This document shows, piece after piece, positions 33,433 through 41,990 of a DNA stretch of 54,094 nucleotides. Under the pieces are notes generated by a model. That model was given only the letters and a program-made list of their open reading frames with translations. It had not been told where the DNA came from and made no database searches. Within the stretch, counting starts at the first letter, position 1; every line of letters starts with the position of its first letter. The stretch covers positions 1-54,094 of the forward strand of contig CAJUPQ010000016.1 in NCBI GenBank assembly GCA_910588505.1, read 5' to 3'. Position numbers and translations under genes: made by a program. Origin of the DNA: an uncultured Hungatella sp. (lineage in GTDB: Bacteria > Bacillota > Clostridia > Lachnospirales > Lachnospiraceae).

Positions 33433-33879
33433 ATGTGGACGAAAAAATTTATGACTGCCACAGCGGCAGGGATGTTGATGGCGGCATTAGTGACATCTCC
33501 GGCTTTGGCCCATGGCCATCACAGACGGGCAGCGGTTACAGCGCCCAGCACATCCCAGTCGGTTTCCAGCTATGCCTGTACCGTGGAGGGCTGCGGTCTG
33601 ACAGGATATCACAGCCATGACGGTCACAATTATTGGGGCTGCTATTCGGTCTGCAACGTGGAAGGCTGCGGCGAGATCGGGCACCACACTCATGACGGCC
33701 ATGATTACTGGGGCTGCACTCCGGTGTGCTCGGTAGAGGGCTGTATGGAGACCGGGCGTCATACCCATGACGGGTATGATTACTGCGGCTATGGCCACAG
33801 CGGCGGTTATTGCGACGGTTCCTGCGTGACATATTCTGACAGCGCAGGATATTGCGGAGGGCATCACGGCTGCCGTTGA
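33433..33879 (+). CDS. Secreted His/Cys-repeat protein, probably metal-binding
   Basis: This 148-residue protein starts with a signal peptide (to about residue 27, ending SPALA-HG). The mature protein has an HGHHRR start, then three copies of a ~27-residue unit with the pattern C-x-V-E-G-C-x-x-x-G-x-H-x-H-D-G-x-x-Y. Example pieces are VEGCGLTGYHSHDGHNYWGC and VEGCGEIGHHTHDGHDYWGC. A Gly/His/Cys tail (GYCGGHHGC) ends it. Four Cys and several His per unit could bind zinc, nickel, cobalt or copper. It would be exported to the cell surface or outside. Expression is probably controlled by the structured leader directly upstream. No matching known protein came to mind; metal binding is inferred from composition. 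Confidence 0.75.
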   Translation: MWTKKFMTATAAGMLMAALVTSPALAHGHHRRAAVTAPSTSQSVSSYACTVEGCGLTGYHSHDGHNYWGCYSVCNVEGCGEIGHHTHDGHDYWGCTPVCSVEGCMETGRHTHDGYDYCGYGHSGGYCDGSCVTYSDSAGYCGGHHGCR

Positions 33880-33900
33880 CTCCGGAAACGATGATACAAG

Positions 33901-33940
33901 AGGGCGGGAGGATTGACTTATCATCAATCCTCCCGCCCTT
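33901..33940. terminator. Bidirectional terminator
   Basis: AGGGCGGGAGGATTGA (33901-33916) pairs without mismatch with TCAATCCTCCCGCCCT (33924-33939). It lies between convergent genes, with A residues on one side and TTT on the other. Confidence 0.85.
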
Positions 33941-33953
33941 TGTGTGTGCCGGT

Positions 33954-35033
33954 TTAGAATACCAGGTCGCTTTCCAGAGGAAGGATCTGCAGAGCGGGGA
34001 ACTGGTAAGCCAGGCCGATGATATACAGGGTGTAGGTCACATTGTTCATGATGTTAAAAGATGTGGTGTCCATAACGGCAATGCGGGTGTTGTTACACTC
34101 CACATAGTCGCTGTTTATGATAATGGAATTGTTGCTGGTGCAGGGCAGGGCTTCAGAGACAAGAGCGCGGTAGGAACCCTGGCCGATGGTGCGGTAGGAG
34201 GTGACGTCAAGCTGGCTTACCCGCTGGAAAACCCGCCCCTGGCCGGACAGGAAGATGTCTACAGGGCCGCTGTTTGGAGACAGGTTTACCGCGCGGAGAC
34301 ACCCGAAATTTCTGTAATTGCAGGGGGAGTCGGTTATGGTAAACAGGGAGATCCCGCTGCCTTGATTAATGATGGATACGGTGTAGGCGGTATTGCCGGC
34401 AAAGTTAATATATCTGCGGTACAGTGTCTGGCCGGTCTGGGCGTTGGTCACGGTTATGAGGGTGCTCTGGCTTCCGCTGTCTAAGTAGTAGGGGGTGAAA
34501 TTGCCAAACTGCATATTGTTGATGACTGAGCGGTCCCCCAGACTGATGTTGACTGCCGGCTGATTTACCGCCGCGTGGAGAAAGCGGATATTGGCCAGGC
34601 GCTGGTTTGACGCGCCGGTGTTCTGTCCCGGAACGATGATAACCGAACCGCATCCGCTGCATCCGGAACCGGAAGGCGGTCCCCAGGAAGGAGTGTCCGG
34701 GGAAATGGGAGCAAACCCCGGCGAGTTGGAGTTATCGCCGCTTGGCGGTCCCCAGGAGGGCGTATCCGGGGAAATGGGGGCGAATCCCGGCGAGTTGGAA
34801 TTATCGCCGCTTGGCGGTCCCCAGGAGGGCGTATCCGGGGAAATGGGGGCGAACCCCGGCGAGTCGGGAGTTTCGCCGCTTGGCGGTCCCCAGGCAGGCG
34901 TATCCGGGGAGATGGGGGCAAAGCCGGGAGAATTGCCGGCAGAAGCCTGATCGGAGGAATCGGATACCTGGGCAGCGCTGACGATCTCGGGAGCAGAGAG
35001 GGAACGAGTTAGTCCGTCCTTGTCAATATACAT
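33954..35033 (-). CDS. DUF4397-type surface-like protein with Pro-rich tandem repeats
   Basis: The start is ATG at 35033 (minus strand), after AAAGGAAA, giving 359 residues. No signal peptide is visible (MYIDKDGLTRSLSAPEIVS). Residues ~35-130 hold four 23-residue repeats of the form S-P-G-F-A-P-I-S-P-D-T-P-x-W-G-P-P-S-G, rich in Pro, Gly and Ser. CSGCGSVIIVPGQ follows. The rest (~150-350) matches the DUF4397 beta-sandwich (NIRFLHAAVNQPAVNISLGD, then GNFTPYYLDSG and VFQRVSQLDVTSYR). Such proteins are thought to be exported or spore/surface associated. The lack of a leader may mean spore-coat location or another export route. Its own promoter would lie in 35034-35140. Confidence 0.75.
   Translation of the reverse strand: MYIDKDGLTRSLSAPEIVSAAQVSDSSDQASAGNSPGFAPISPDTPAWGPPSGETPDSPGFAPISPDTPSWGPPSGDNSNSPGFAPISPDTPSWGPPSGDNSNSPGFAPISPDTPSWGPPSGSGCSGCGSVIIVPGQNTGASNQRLANIRFLHAAVNQPAVNISLGDRSVINNMQFGNFTPYYLDSGSQSTLITVTNAQTGQTLYRRYINFAGNTAYTVSIINQGSGISLFTITDSPCNYRNFGCLRAVNLSPNSGPVDIFLSGQGRVFQRVSQLDVTSYRTIGQGSYRALVSEALPCTSNNSIIINSDYVECNNTRIAVMDTTSFNIMNNVTYTLYIIGLAYQFPALQILPLESDLVF
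34665..34940 (-). repeat. Four 69-bp tandem coding repeats
   Basis: Four in-frame units of 69 bases encode the Pro-rich repeats. The two middle units are almost identical in DNA, including third positions, pointing to recent expansion and likely length variation between strains. Confidence 0.8.
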
Positions 35034-35151
35034 GGTTTTTCCTTTCTGTTTTATTGCTTGATGCAAACGGTATGATATAGTTTATGTGAGAAAAATGGGG
35101 GCGTGTGGGAACAACCTAAAATTAAAATTCGAAATACTTTCTTAATTTTTG

Positions 35152-35179
35152 TTGACATTTGTGAAGTTTGTATTATAGA
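35152..35179 (+). promoter_or_regulatory. Promoter before the secreted MBL gene
   Basis: TTGACA (35152-35157) is followed after 16 bases by TATAGA (35174-35179). The ribosome binding site GGGAGAG (35202-35208) and ATG 35213 follow. Confidence 0.55.
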
Positions 35180-35212
35180 ATAAAGTGACAACTTTTGACA
35201 AGGGAGAGTATC

Positions 35213-36385
35213 ATGTTTGTAGGAAAAAGCATCTTGGCTTCTTTCATGTTAAGCACAGCAGTGATGGTTTCAAGTCCGGAAGGGACGGAGATTTCCGATT
35301 CCCGCATCAATGCCACAGTTTTGGTGGTGTCGGAAAAGCCGGAGGAGGCTATGGTCTCTGGTATGCCGGAGACTTCGGAGACAGAGAGCAGTCAGTCCGG
35401 GACGAAGGAACCGGAGCGCGGACAGCAGCAGGAGACGAAGAACAGCATGGCTGCGCAGGACACAGAGGAACCGGAGAGTGAGGAGGAACCAGAAGTTTCC
35501 CAGGATCAGGAGGATCTATCGGAAGAAATCGGATCAGAGGGAGATGAGGAGTTTGAGGTATCTCCTATGACAGGCACGGCTATGACCATGCTGTCAAGTC
35601 AGGGCGGAGCCCAGATGTTAAGTTCTGTTATACGTTCTCAGAACGGCAGCCTGGTAGTGGTTGACGGAGGCTGGGAGGCGGACGGAGGCTATCTGGTGGA
35701 GCACATAAAGGCTAACGGAGGAGTCGTGGATGCCTGGCTCATCACCCATCCCCATTCGGACCACGCCGGGGCATTGTATGATATTCTGAAAAACAGAAGT
35801 GACGAGATTGAGATTAACCGGATCTACTATTCCTTTGCACCGGTCAGTTGGTACGAGGAGGTTTCCCTGGAGGACGTGGTCATGGTCAGGAACCTTGTGG
35901 AGGAGCTGGACAAGCTGCCCCAGGAGAAGCTGTGCGATTCTGTGGGAAAAGGTTATAAGATTACGGTGGATAACCTTCAAATAACAGCCATGAATGACCG
36001 CTATCAGCTGGATACGGACCCGGTGAACAACAGCAGCATTACATATATGGTAGATACAGGGGAGAAAAAGGTTCTGTTTCTGGGTGATATGTCCTATGAC
36101 GGCGGAAGCCGGTTGGGCAGGGAATGCGGGGATTCCCTGAAGGCAGACATTGTTCAGATGGCTCATCATGGGCAGAACGGAGTGGGAAGATCGATTTATC
36201 AGAGCATTGCCCCCAAGATCTGTCTGTGGCCTACCCCTCAGTGGCTGTGGGATAATGACAACGGGGGCGGATATAATAGCGGCCCCTGGAAGACGGTTGA
36301 GACCCGGGGCTGGATGAACGAGATCTTGAAGGTGGACAAGAATTATTGTATAAAAGACGGAGATATTGTGTTACAATTAGATTGA
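35213..36385 (+). CDS. Secreted or surface MBL-fold hydrolase (ComEC C-terminal domain-like)
   Basis: The start was set at ATG 35213 after GGGAGAG; 390 residues. A signal peptide (FVGKSILASFMLSTAVMVSS) is followed by ~100 residues of acidic Glu/Ser-rich linker. The metallo-beta-lactamase domain begins near residue 130. Metal ligands are in THPHSDHAG (His179, His181, Asp183, His184), FLGDMSYDGG and MAHHGQNGVG. The last part (KICLWPTPQWLW) resembles the ComEC-type nuclease domain that works on DNA during uptake. Here it stands alone and is exported, so a role as extracellular nuclease or phosphodiesterase is possible. It ends in a terminator shared with bioY. Confidence 0.75.
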   Translation: MFVGKSILASFMLSTAVMVSSPEGTEISDSRINATVLVVSEKPEEAMVSGMPETSETESSQSGTKEPERGQQQETKNSMAAQDTEEPESEEEPEVSQDQEDLSEEIGSEGDEEFEVSPMTGTAMTMLSSQGGAQMLSSVIRSQNGSLVVVDGGWEADGGYLVEHIKANGGVVDAWLITHPHSDHAGALYDILKNRSDEIEINRIYYSFAPVSWYEEVSLEDVVMVRNLVEELDKLPQEKLCDSVGKGYKITVDNLQITAMNDRYQLDTDPVNNSSITYMVDTGEKKVLFLGDMSYDGGSRLGRECGDSLKADIVQMAHHGQNGVGRSIYQSIAPKICLWPTPQWLWDNDNGGGYNSGPWKTVETRGWMNEILKVDKNYCIKDGDIVLQLD

Positions 36386-36396
36386 GAAGTGGAGAG

Positions 36397-36427
36397 AAGC
36401 CGGGTCCCTGCTACAGGGAGCCGGCTT
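36397..36427. terminator. Bidirectional terminator between MBL gene and bioY
   Basis: AAGCCGG...CCGGCTT enclose a second stem CCCTG-CTA-CAGGG. The hairpin contains the bioY stop codon and has a T-run on the plus side (36425-36429). Confidence 0.75.
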
Positions 36428-36971
36428 TTACCAACGCCTGGCGGATTCTGGTACCAACAAGGACAGCCAGGATGGTAAGGATGATGTCCTTGGGGATGAA
36501 GGCCACAAAGGAGTAAGCCATAATGGCGCCAAAGGACATTTCCGAGGTCAGGAGGGACCACTGGAAGGCGCCAACCAGTTCCACAACCATCAGTCCTGAG
36601 ACTGCCAACAGAATGGAGAACCAGAGAGATATTATCGGACTGGGATGTTTGACGCGGATGCCTGACAGGACGGCCATAACCGGCCAGGCCAGGATGTATC
36701 CCCCGGTCATTCCGGTGAGGCACTGGAGCCCGCCGGTGAAATTAGAGAAGATGGGAAGTCCCACACAGCCAAGGAGTATGTAAACTAAAGTGGCGATGCA
36801 GCCCTGTTTCCATCCCAGGATCGTCCCCACAAGGGCGATGCCGAATACCTGGATGGTAATGGGCACTCCTGTGGGAAGAGGGATGGCAATCTGGGAGATG
36901 ACGGCCAGGACTGCGGCGGACACACCCATGAGAGTCAGACTTTTTGTGGAGGTATAAGATATGGAATTCAT
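36411..36971 (-). CDS. bioY: Biotin ECF transporter S component BioY
   Basis: This 186-residue membrane protein has six hydrophobic segments and the BioY signatures: ISQIAIPLPTGVPITIQVFG at the N-terminus, FSNFTGGLQCLTGMTGGYIL in the middle, and AYSFVAFIPKDIILTILAV near the end. It binds biotin and works with the shared ECF energizing module, which is not in this window. The ribosome binding site AGAAAGGAAC precedes the start. A palindrome of the BirA-operator type lies 58-86 bases upstream, so biotin repression is likely. Confidence 0.95.
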   Translation of the reverse strand: MNSISYTSTKSLTLMGVSAAVLAVISQIAIPLPTGVPITIQVFGIALVGTILGWKQGCIATLVYILLGCVGLPIFSNFTGGLQCLTGMTGGYILAWPVMAVLSGIRVKHPSPIISLWFSILLAVSGLMVVELVGAFQWSLLTSEMSFGAIMAYSFVAFIPKDIILTILAVLVGTRIRQALVKAGSL

Positions 36972-37028
36972 AGGATCTGTTCCTTTCTGTGCTTTTTATG
37001 GGGAGACTATAGCACAGGGAACAAAAAA

Positions 37029-37057
37029 TGTCAACTATTTTTATAATATAGTTAACA
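37029..37057. promoter_or_regulatory. BirA-type biotin operator
   Basis: TGTCAACTAT (37029-37038) and ATAGTTAACA (37048-37057) are inverted repeats with one mismatch, spaced 9 bases. The (T)GTTAAC-type arms are typical of the BirA operator in Firmicutes. It lies between bioY and the divergent helicase gene and could affect both. Confidence 0.7.
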
Positions 37058-37079
37058 GTTAAAGGAGGCATGTAATAGA

Positions 37080-40000
37080 ATGATAATAGCGGACCTTCAT
37101 ATTCATTCCAGGTATTCCAGGGCAACCAGCAGGGATTGTACGCCGGAGTATCTGGACCTGTGGGCCAGGAGAAAGGGGATCAGCCTTTTGGGCAGCGGGG
37201 ATTTTACTCATCCCCAGTGGCGTGAGGAGCTTGCAGAGAAGCTTATCCCTGCAGAGGAGGGGCTTTATATTCTGAAGGAAGAGTTCAGAATAAAGGACGG
37301 CGCCGCAGAGGAAAGATATAAGCCCAGGTTTGTGATCTCCGGTGAGATCAGTTCTATTTATAAGAAGAACGGGAAGGTGAGAAAGGTACACAATGTGATT
37401 CTTCTGCCAGGGCTTGAGGAGGCTGAAGTTTTGGCGAGGAAGCTGGAGACCATTGGCAACATCCACTCTGACGGGCGGCCGATCTTGGGACTGGACAGCA
37501 GGGATCTGCTGGAGATCACCCTGGAGTTGTGTCCGAGTGCGGTTTTTGTGCCGGCCCATATCTGGACGCCTCATTTTTCTATGTTCGGGGCATTTTCCGG
37601 TTTTGATACCATAGAGGAGTGTTTTGAGGATCTGACGCCCTATATTCGGGCTTTTGAGACAGGTCTGTCCTCAGATCCGCCTATGAACTGGCGGCTGTCA
37701 GCCCTGGACCGGCTTCAGATGATCTCTAACTCGGACGCCCACTCACCGGCAAAGCTGGGGCGGGAGGCCAATCTTCTGGATATTGACATGAGCTATGAGG
37801 GGCTGTACGGCGCGGTCCAGGAGGGGAAAGGACTGGCAGGGACGATCGAGTTTTTCCCGGAGGAGGGAAAATATCACTATGATGGACACAGGAAATGCCA
37901 TCTGTGTCTGAGCCCTAAAGAGGCGGAACAATATCAGGGAAAATGTCCGGTGTGCGGAAAGAAACTGACTATGGGCGTGTCCCACAGGATCGGGCAGCTT
38001 GCGGACCGGAAGGAGGGCTTTGTTCCGGAGAGGGCCAGGTATTTTGAGAGTCTTGTGCCGCTGCCGGAGGTGATCGGAGCGTCTGTGGGACATTCGGCAG
38101 CCAGCGCGAAGGTACAGCGGCTGTATGAGGATATGCTGAAAGGATTGGGGGCTGAGTTCTCGATTTTGCGGGAGATCCCGGCGGAGGATATTCAGAAAAA
38201 GGCGGGCTACCTGGTGGCGGAGGGGATCCGGAGGCTGCGGCAGGGCCAGGTTCAGAGGTTCCCCGGATTTGACGGGGAGTATGGGGTTATCAAGCTGTTT
38301 GAGCCGTCGGAGCTGGAAGCCATGGACGGGCAGATGAGCATGTTCGGCATGAGAGGAGGACTGGGAGTCCGGAAGACGCCGGGGGACGGAAACGAGGCGG
38401 CAGGGCCAGGCCGGTGCGAGGATGACAGCTCGGCGGGAACGGATGCGTGCAGGGATGGCAGTCAAGGCGCAGTGACGAGTGAAGCTGGATCTGACCAGCT
38501 CAACAGCCGGCAGATGGAGGCGGTACGGTCCATTGCCCCCAGGATTGCCGTCGTGGCAGGACCGGGAACGGGCAAGACAAAGACTTTAGTATCCCGTGTC
38601 CTCTATCTGCTCCAAAACCGCAGAGTCAAACCCTCAAAGATCACGGCGGTCACTTTTACCAACAAAGCGGCCCAGGAGATGCGGGAGCGTCTGGAGGCGC
38701 AGCTGGGCGGAAAGAAGAATGGGCGGAATCTTCACATCGGCACATTTCACAGTATCTGCCATGAGATCTTGAGGGCTTCGGGGGAGAGCAGTATTCTGGC
38801 TGACGAGGGAACTGCCCTGGACATAGCCAGGGAGGTGGGCGCCCGGTTAGGCATAAAGGAAAAGCCAGGGAAGCTGCGGCAGATGATATCCGGAAGAAGG
38901 ACGACTCCGGAGGCAGAAGGGGTTTTGGACACATCCGGGAAGGTTCCCTGGCTGGACCGGGCAGTAAAGCTGTATGAGGAGCAGCTTTCGGCTGTTTGCG
39001 GGATGGATTTTGACGATCTGCTGTTGAAGGCCTTAAGCTTAACAGAGGATCCGGATTTTGCCTTCAAGGGATTTACCTATCTTTTGGTAGATGAATTTCA
39101 GGATATCAGTCCGCTGCAGTACCGGCTGATCCAGGCGTGGAGCAGGAAAGGACAGGAGGTGTTTATCATCGGGGATCCGGACCAGGCGATCTATGGATTC
39201 AGAGGCGCAGACCCGGAAAACTTTGGCCGGTTTTGCCAGGAGCAGGGTGCGGAGGTGATCCGGCTGAAAGACAATTACCGTTCCACCCCACAGATACTGG
39301 ATTTATCCCGGCAGGTACTGAAAAACCGCGATACGCCTAAGCCTGTGAGGCAGGAGGGGCTTCCGGTCCGCGTGGTCCAGGCCTCAGGAGAGATGGCGGA
39401 GGCGATCTTTGCGGCAAAGGAGATAAACCGACTGGTAGGAGGGATTGATATGCTGGATACCGAGGAGGGATTTGCCTGTCCGGATGATCGGACGCCCAGA
39501 AGCTTTAAGGATATCGCAGTTCTTTACCGCACCCATCGGCAGGCGGAGCTTTTGGAAAAATGCCTGAAAAAAGAGGGGATCCCATATGTGGTGGCGGGCC
39601 GGGAGGAGTTTCTTGTGGAACCCCAGGTACAGGGAACCATGGCGTTTTTCAGAAGTATCCTGGATGAAGGGGACGGACTGGCCAGGCGGCAGTGCCTTAG
39701 GCTTTTATGGAATCTGGATGAGGACTGTATCTCTCAAAGTGTGTATGAAGCCATGGCAGAAAAGTATAAAAAGCTGTGTAGGCGTGGGCGTCCCCAGAAT
39801 ATACTGGCCAAATGGCAGGAGGATATGGGATTTGCAAAAGACAGGGCTGTGGAGAAGCTGTGTCAGACAGCGGTATTCTACAAAACCATGGGGGAAATGC
39901 TGGAAAGTCTGGCCTTTGGTCAGGAAAGCGACTTGAAGCGGTGCGGCGGCAGGACGTATATGGCTGACTGCGTGACATTGATGACGTTTCACGGCTCTAA

Positions 40001-40277
40001 AGGGCTGGAATTTCCGGTGGTTATTTTGTGTGGTGTCAAAAAGGGCATGGTGCCTTTGGAGTTTAAAGGAAGAGAGACCGATATAGAGGAGGAGAGAAGG
40101 CTTTTGTACGTGGGCGTTACCAGGGCAAAGGAGGAGCTTATCATCACCTGGTCAGGGGAGAATTCCGTATTTATGGAAGGGTTGTCCGGCAAAGGGCTTG
40201 TGCAGGGAAAGACCAGGCTAAAGAGCGGCGGGTGGGACAATGGCAGGCAGATGAGTTTATTTGATTTTATGAGCTGA
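37080..40277 (+). CDS. EndoQ-like PHP endonuclease fused to UvrD-type helicase
   Basis: This 1065-residue protein joins two enzymes. Residues 1-~390 form a PHP-type nuclease of the endonuclease Q family: ADLHIHSRYSRATSRDC (metal-binding Asp5, His7, His9), GSGDFTHPQW, ISGEISSIYKKNGKVRKVHN, ISNSDAHSPAKLGREANLL, and a zinc ribbon (CHLCLSPKEAEQYQGKCPVC). EndoQ cuts DNA 5' to deaminated bases. After a ~70-residue low-complexity linker comes a superfamily 1 helicase. It shows Walker A AGPGTGKTKTL (Lys499), motif II VDEFQD (Asp671), GDPDQAIYGFRG, DNYRST, TFHGSKGLEFP and LLYVGVTRAKEEL. Cleavage and unwinding would be joined in one repair protein. AAGGAGG lies 11 bases before the ATG. The next gene follows after 56 bases. 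Confidence 0.85.
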   Translation: MIIADLHIHSRYSRATSRDCTPEYLDLWARRKGISLLGSGDFTHPQWREELAEKLIPAEEGLYILKEEFRIKDGAAEERYKPRFVISGEISSIYKKNGKVRKVHNVILLPGLEEAEVLARKLETIGNIHSDGRPILGLDSRDLLEITLELCPSAVFVPAHIWTPHFSMFGAFSGFDTIEECFEDLTPYIRAFETGLSSDPPMNWRLSALDRLQMISNSDAHSPAKLGREANLLDIDMSYEGLYGAVQEGKGLAGTIEFFPEEGKYHYDGHRKCHLCLSPKEAEQYQGKCPVCGKKLTMGVSHRIGQLADRKEGFVPERARYFESLVPLPEVIGASVGHSAASAKVQRLYEDMLKGLGAEFSILREIPAEDIQKKAGYLVAEGIRRLRQGQVQRFPGFDGEYGVIKLFEPSELEAMDGQMSMFGMRGGLGVRKTPGDGNEAAGPGRCEDDSSAGTDACRDGSQGAVTSEAGSDQLNSRQMEAVRSIAPRIAVVAGPGTGKTKTLVSRVLYLLQNRRVKPSKITAVTFTNKAAQEMRERLEAQLGGKKNGRNLHIGTFHSICHEILRASGESSILADEGTALDIAREVGARLGIKEKPGKLRQMISGRRTTPEAEGVLDTSGKVPWLDRAVKLYEEQLSAVCGMDFDDLLLKALSLTEDPDFAFKGFTYLLVDEFQDISPLQYRLIQAWSRKGQEVFIIGDPDQAIYGFRGADPENFGRFCQEQGAEVIRLKDNYRSTPQILDLSRQVLKNRDTPKPVRQEGLPVRVVQASGEMAEAIFAAKEINRLVGGIDMLDTEEGFACPDDRTPRSFKDIAVLYRTHRQAELLEKCLKKEGIPYVVAGREEFLVEPQVQGTMAFFRSILDEGDGLARRQCLRLLWNLDEDCISQSVYEAMAEKYKKLCRRGRPQNILAKWQEDMGFAKDRAVEKLCQTAVFYKTMGEMLESLAFGQESDLKRCGGRTYMADCVTLMTFHGSKGLEFPVVILCGVKKGMVPLEFKGRETDIEEERRLLYVGVTRAKEELIITWSGENSVFMEGLSGKGLVQGKTRLKSGGWDNGRQMSLFDFMS

Positions 40278-40333
40278 CGGCTGTAACGAAACCGGTGTGC
40301 GGGTCACTAATTAACAGGAAGGAGGAAAACCAG

Positions 40334-40852
40334 ATGGATTCTATGGAAGAGATTTACAAAACCCACGCAAAAACCGTATATGGTTTTCTCCTGACCCGGA
40401 CGCGTGACTCGGACACAGCACAGGAGCTGACCCAGGAGACCTTTTACCGGGCTGTAAAGCAGTGGAAAGGGTTTAAAGGGGATAGCGCTGTTTCTACCTG
40501 GCTCTGCGGCATTGCCAGGAATGTTTGGCTGGAATACGCGAGAAAGCAGAAAAAGAGGCTGGATATGGAGAGGGATCTGGGGCAGGGGGATATGATGAAC
40601 CCTGCCGCGGCAAAGACGGTCCAGGAGTCGGCGGAGGAAACCCACCTGGCTATGTGGGATTCCATGCAGGTCCTGCGGGCACTCCACAATTTAAAAGAGC
40701 CTGTGCGGGAGACCATGTATCTCCGGCTTACAGGCAACCTGACCTTTAAGCAGATCGGGGAGATCATGGGCAGAAGCGAAAATTGGGCCAGGGTCACGTT
40801 TTACCGGGGAAAGGAAAGTATCTTGAAGGAGGTAAAGAAGGATGAAACATAA
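40334..40852 (+). CDS. ECF-type RNA polymerase sigma factor
   Basis: The start was set at ATG 40334 after AAGGAGGAAAA, giving 172 residues. Region 2 is TVYGFLLTRTRDSDTAQELT, QETFYRAVKQWKGF and STWLCGIARNVWLEYARK. Region 4 is LKEPVRETMYLRLTGNLTFK, QIGEIMGRSENWARVTFYRG. Size and order are standard for extracytoplasmic-function sigma factors. The stop overlaps the next gene, a zinc-finger anti-sigma protein, by 11 bases, which is the usual pairing. The signal is unknown. Confidence 0.9.
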   Translation: MDSMEEIYKTHAKTVYGFLLTRTRDSDTAQELTQETFYRAVKQWKGFKGDSAVSTWLCGIARNVWLEYARKQKKRLDMERDLGQGDMMNPAAAKTVQESAEETHLAMWDSMQVLRALHNLKEPVRETMYLRLTGNLTFKQIGEIMGRSENWARVTFYRGKESILKEVKKDET

Positions 40853-41828
40853 GATTCCATGCTACATGATACAGGATCTGCTTCCCCTGTATATAGACGG
40901 TCTGACCGGGGAGCCTACGGCAAAGGACATTGAGGAGCATCTAAATACCTGTGGGGACTGCAGGGCAAGCTATGACAGGATGAAAGCGGATATGGGCCAG
41001 GTTATGGATGAGCAGAGGTCGGAGGCGGGACGGGAGATTGATTACCTGAAGGCTCTGCGGACCAGAAATATTCGAAACATCATCTGCGGGATGGCTGCTG
41101 CTGCTGCTGTGGCCATGACAGCTGTGGGGGTAAAGTTGTTTGTCATCGGATCTCCGTCGGAAGCTTACATGATAACCTACCTGGATGTGGATCAGGAACA
41201 GATCCATGTAGGAGGTATTTTTCAGGGGTCGGCTTCTGTGTATGGCAGGCACAAAATCGTGCGCCAGGAGGACGGCACCCAGAAACTGGTTATCTATGCA
41301 TGTCTGGCTTCAGGCTGGAATCGGGAAGGCGCGTTTAACGTGACAGTGGACAGAAGTGAAGTGGAAAACCAGGTAGATATTGGCGGCGCCACTGTGGAAG
41401 ACGACGGGACTGTTATCAGCAAAATGGCCAATGAACTGTATGGGGCAAAGAATCCCTATATCGGAGATGTGTCTGCCGACGGCCGCCTTGCACGTATCCT
41501 GGATATAGGAGGGGAGATGGGAGGATTTACCAGCGAGCTGCAGACGGTCTCGGAGCCCTATGGCTGGACGTTACACCATAAGGACAGTGTGCGCAATTCG
41601 GCGGTGTTTGAGTCCAGGATGAAGGATTATGGATGTGTGATGCTGGCTCTTATTGACAATCTCGGAGAGATTGGCTGGACCTACACTGTGGAGACGGAGC
41701 AGGGGCCCGTTGAAAGGCAGACGACCTTGACAGCCCAGGAGGCGTCGGAGTATGTGGGAGATTCTGTAAAATCTTTTGGCCAGAGTCCGCAGAAGGTTCA
41801 GGAGCTGCTGGACAGGTTAAGCTGGTGA
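40842..41828 (+). CDS. Membrane anti-sigma factor (zinc-finger type)
   Basis: The 328-residue protein begins with a zinc-finger anti-sigma domain: CYMIQDLLPLYIDGLTGEP then IEEHLNTCGDCRASYDRM, with His-x3-Cys-x2-Cys. One membrane segment follows (about residues 78-100, CGMAAAAAVAMTAVGVKLFV). The C-terminal ~220 residues are outside the membrane and probably sense the signal; they hold no recognised domain. Overlap with the sigma gene means the two are made together, so the sigma factor is held at the membrane until released. The outer domain is unlike common sensors I know. Confidence 0.85.
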   Translation: MKHKIPCYMIQDLLPLYIDGLTGEPTAKDIEEHLNTCGDCRASYDRMKADMGQVMDEQRSEAGREIDYLKALRTRNIRNIICGMAAAAAVAMTAVGVKLFVIGSPSEAYMITYLDVDQEQIHVGGIFQGSASVYGRHKIVRQEDGTQKLVIYACLASGWNREGAFNVTVDRSEVENQVDIGGATVEDDGTVISKMANELYGAKNPYIGDVSADGRLARILDIGGEMGGFTSELQTVSEPYGWTLHHKDSVRNSAVFESRMKDYGCVMLALIDNLGEIGWTYTVETEQGPVERQTTLTAQEASEYVGDSVKSFGQSPQKVQELLDRLSW

Positions 41829-41990
41829 TTTCAAGACGTTTTTTAAAGAAATCCTTTTCCAGGCTGGAGGAATGTGCTATAATGTGTAAATGAGGTTAAA
41901 TTACGCAACCTCTATTACTGATGCCTGAAAGTATTTCAGCATTAGCACAGTTGCTTTTCAGGCAATGAAGTGATATGGGAAGGGGCTTTT
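41829..41990 (+). promoter_or_regulatory. Promoter and structured leader before the V4R gene
   Basis: TATAAT (41878-41883) in TGCTATAATG forms an extended -10 box. The ~100-base leader has GAGGTT/AACCTC (about 41892-41912) and a longer pairing TGCCTGAAA (about 41920) with TTCAGGCA (about 41957-41964), just before the ribosome binding site GGGAAGGGG. The structure could be regulatory; no known class was recognised. Confidence 0.5.

Noticed and set aside
34672..34940. CRISPR array
   Set aside because: The repeats are in-frame 69-base coding repeats without distinct spacers.
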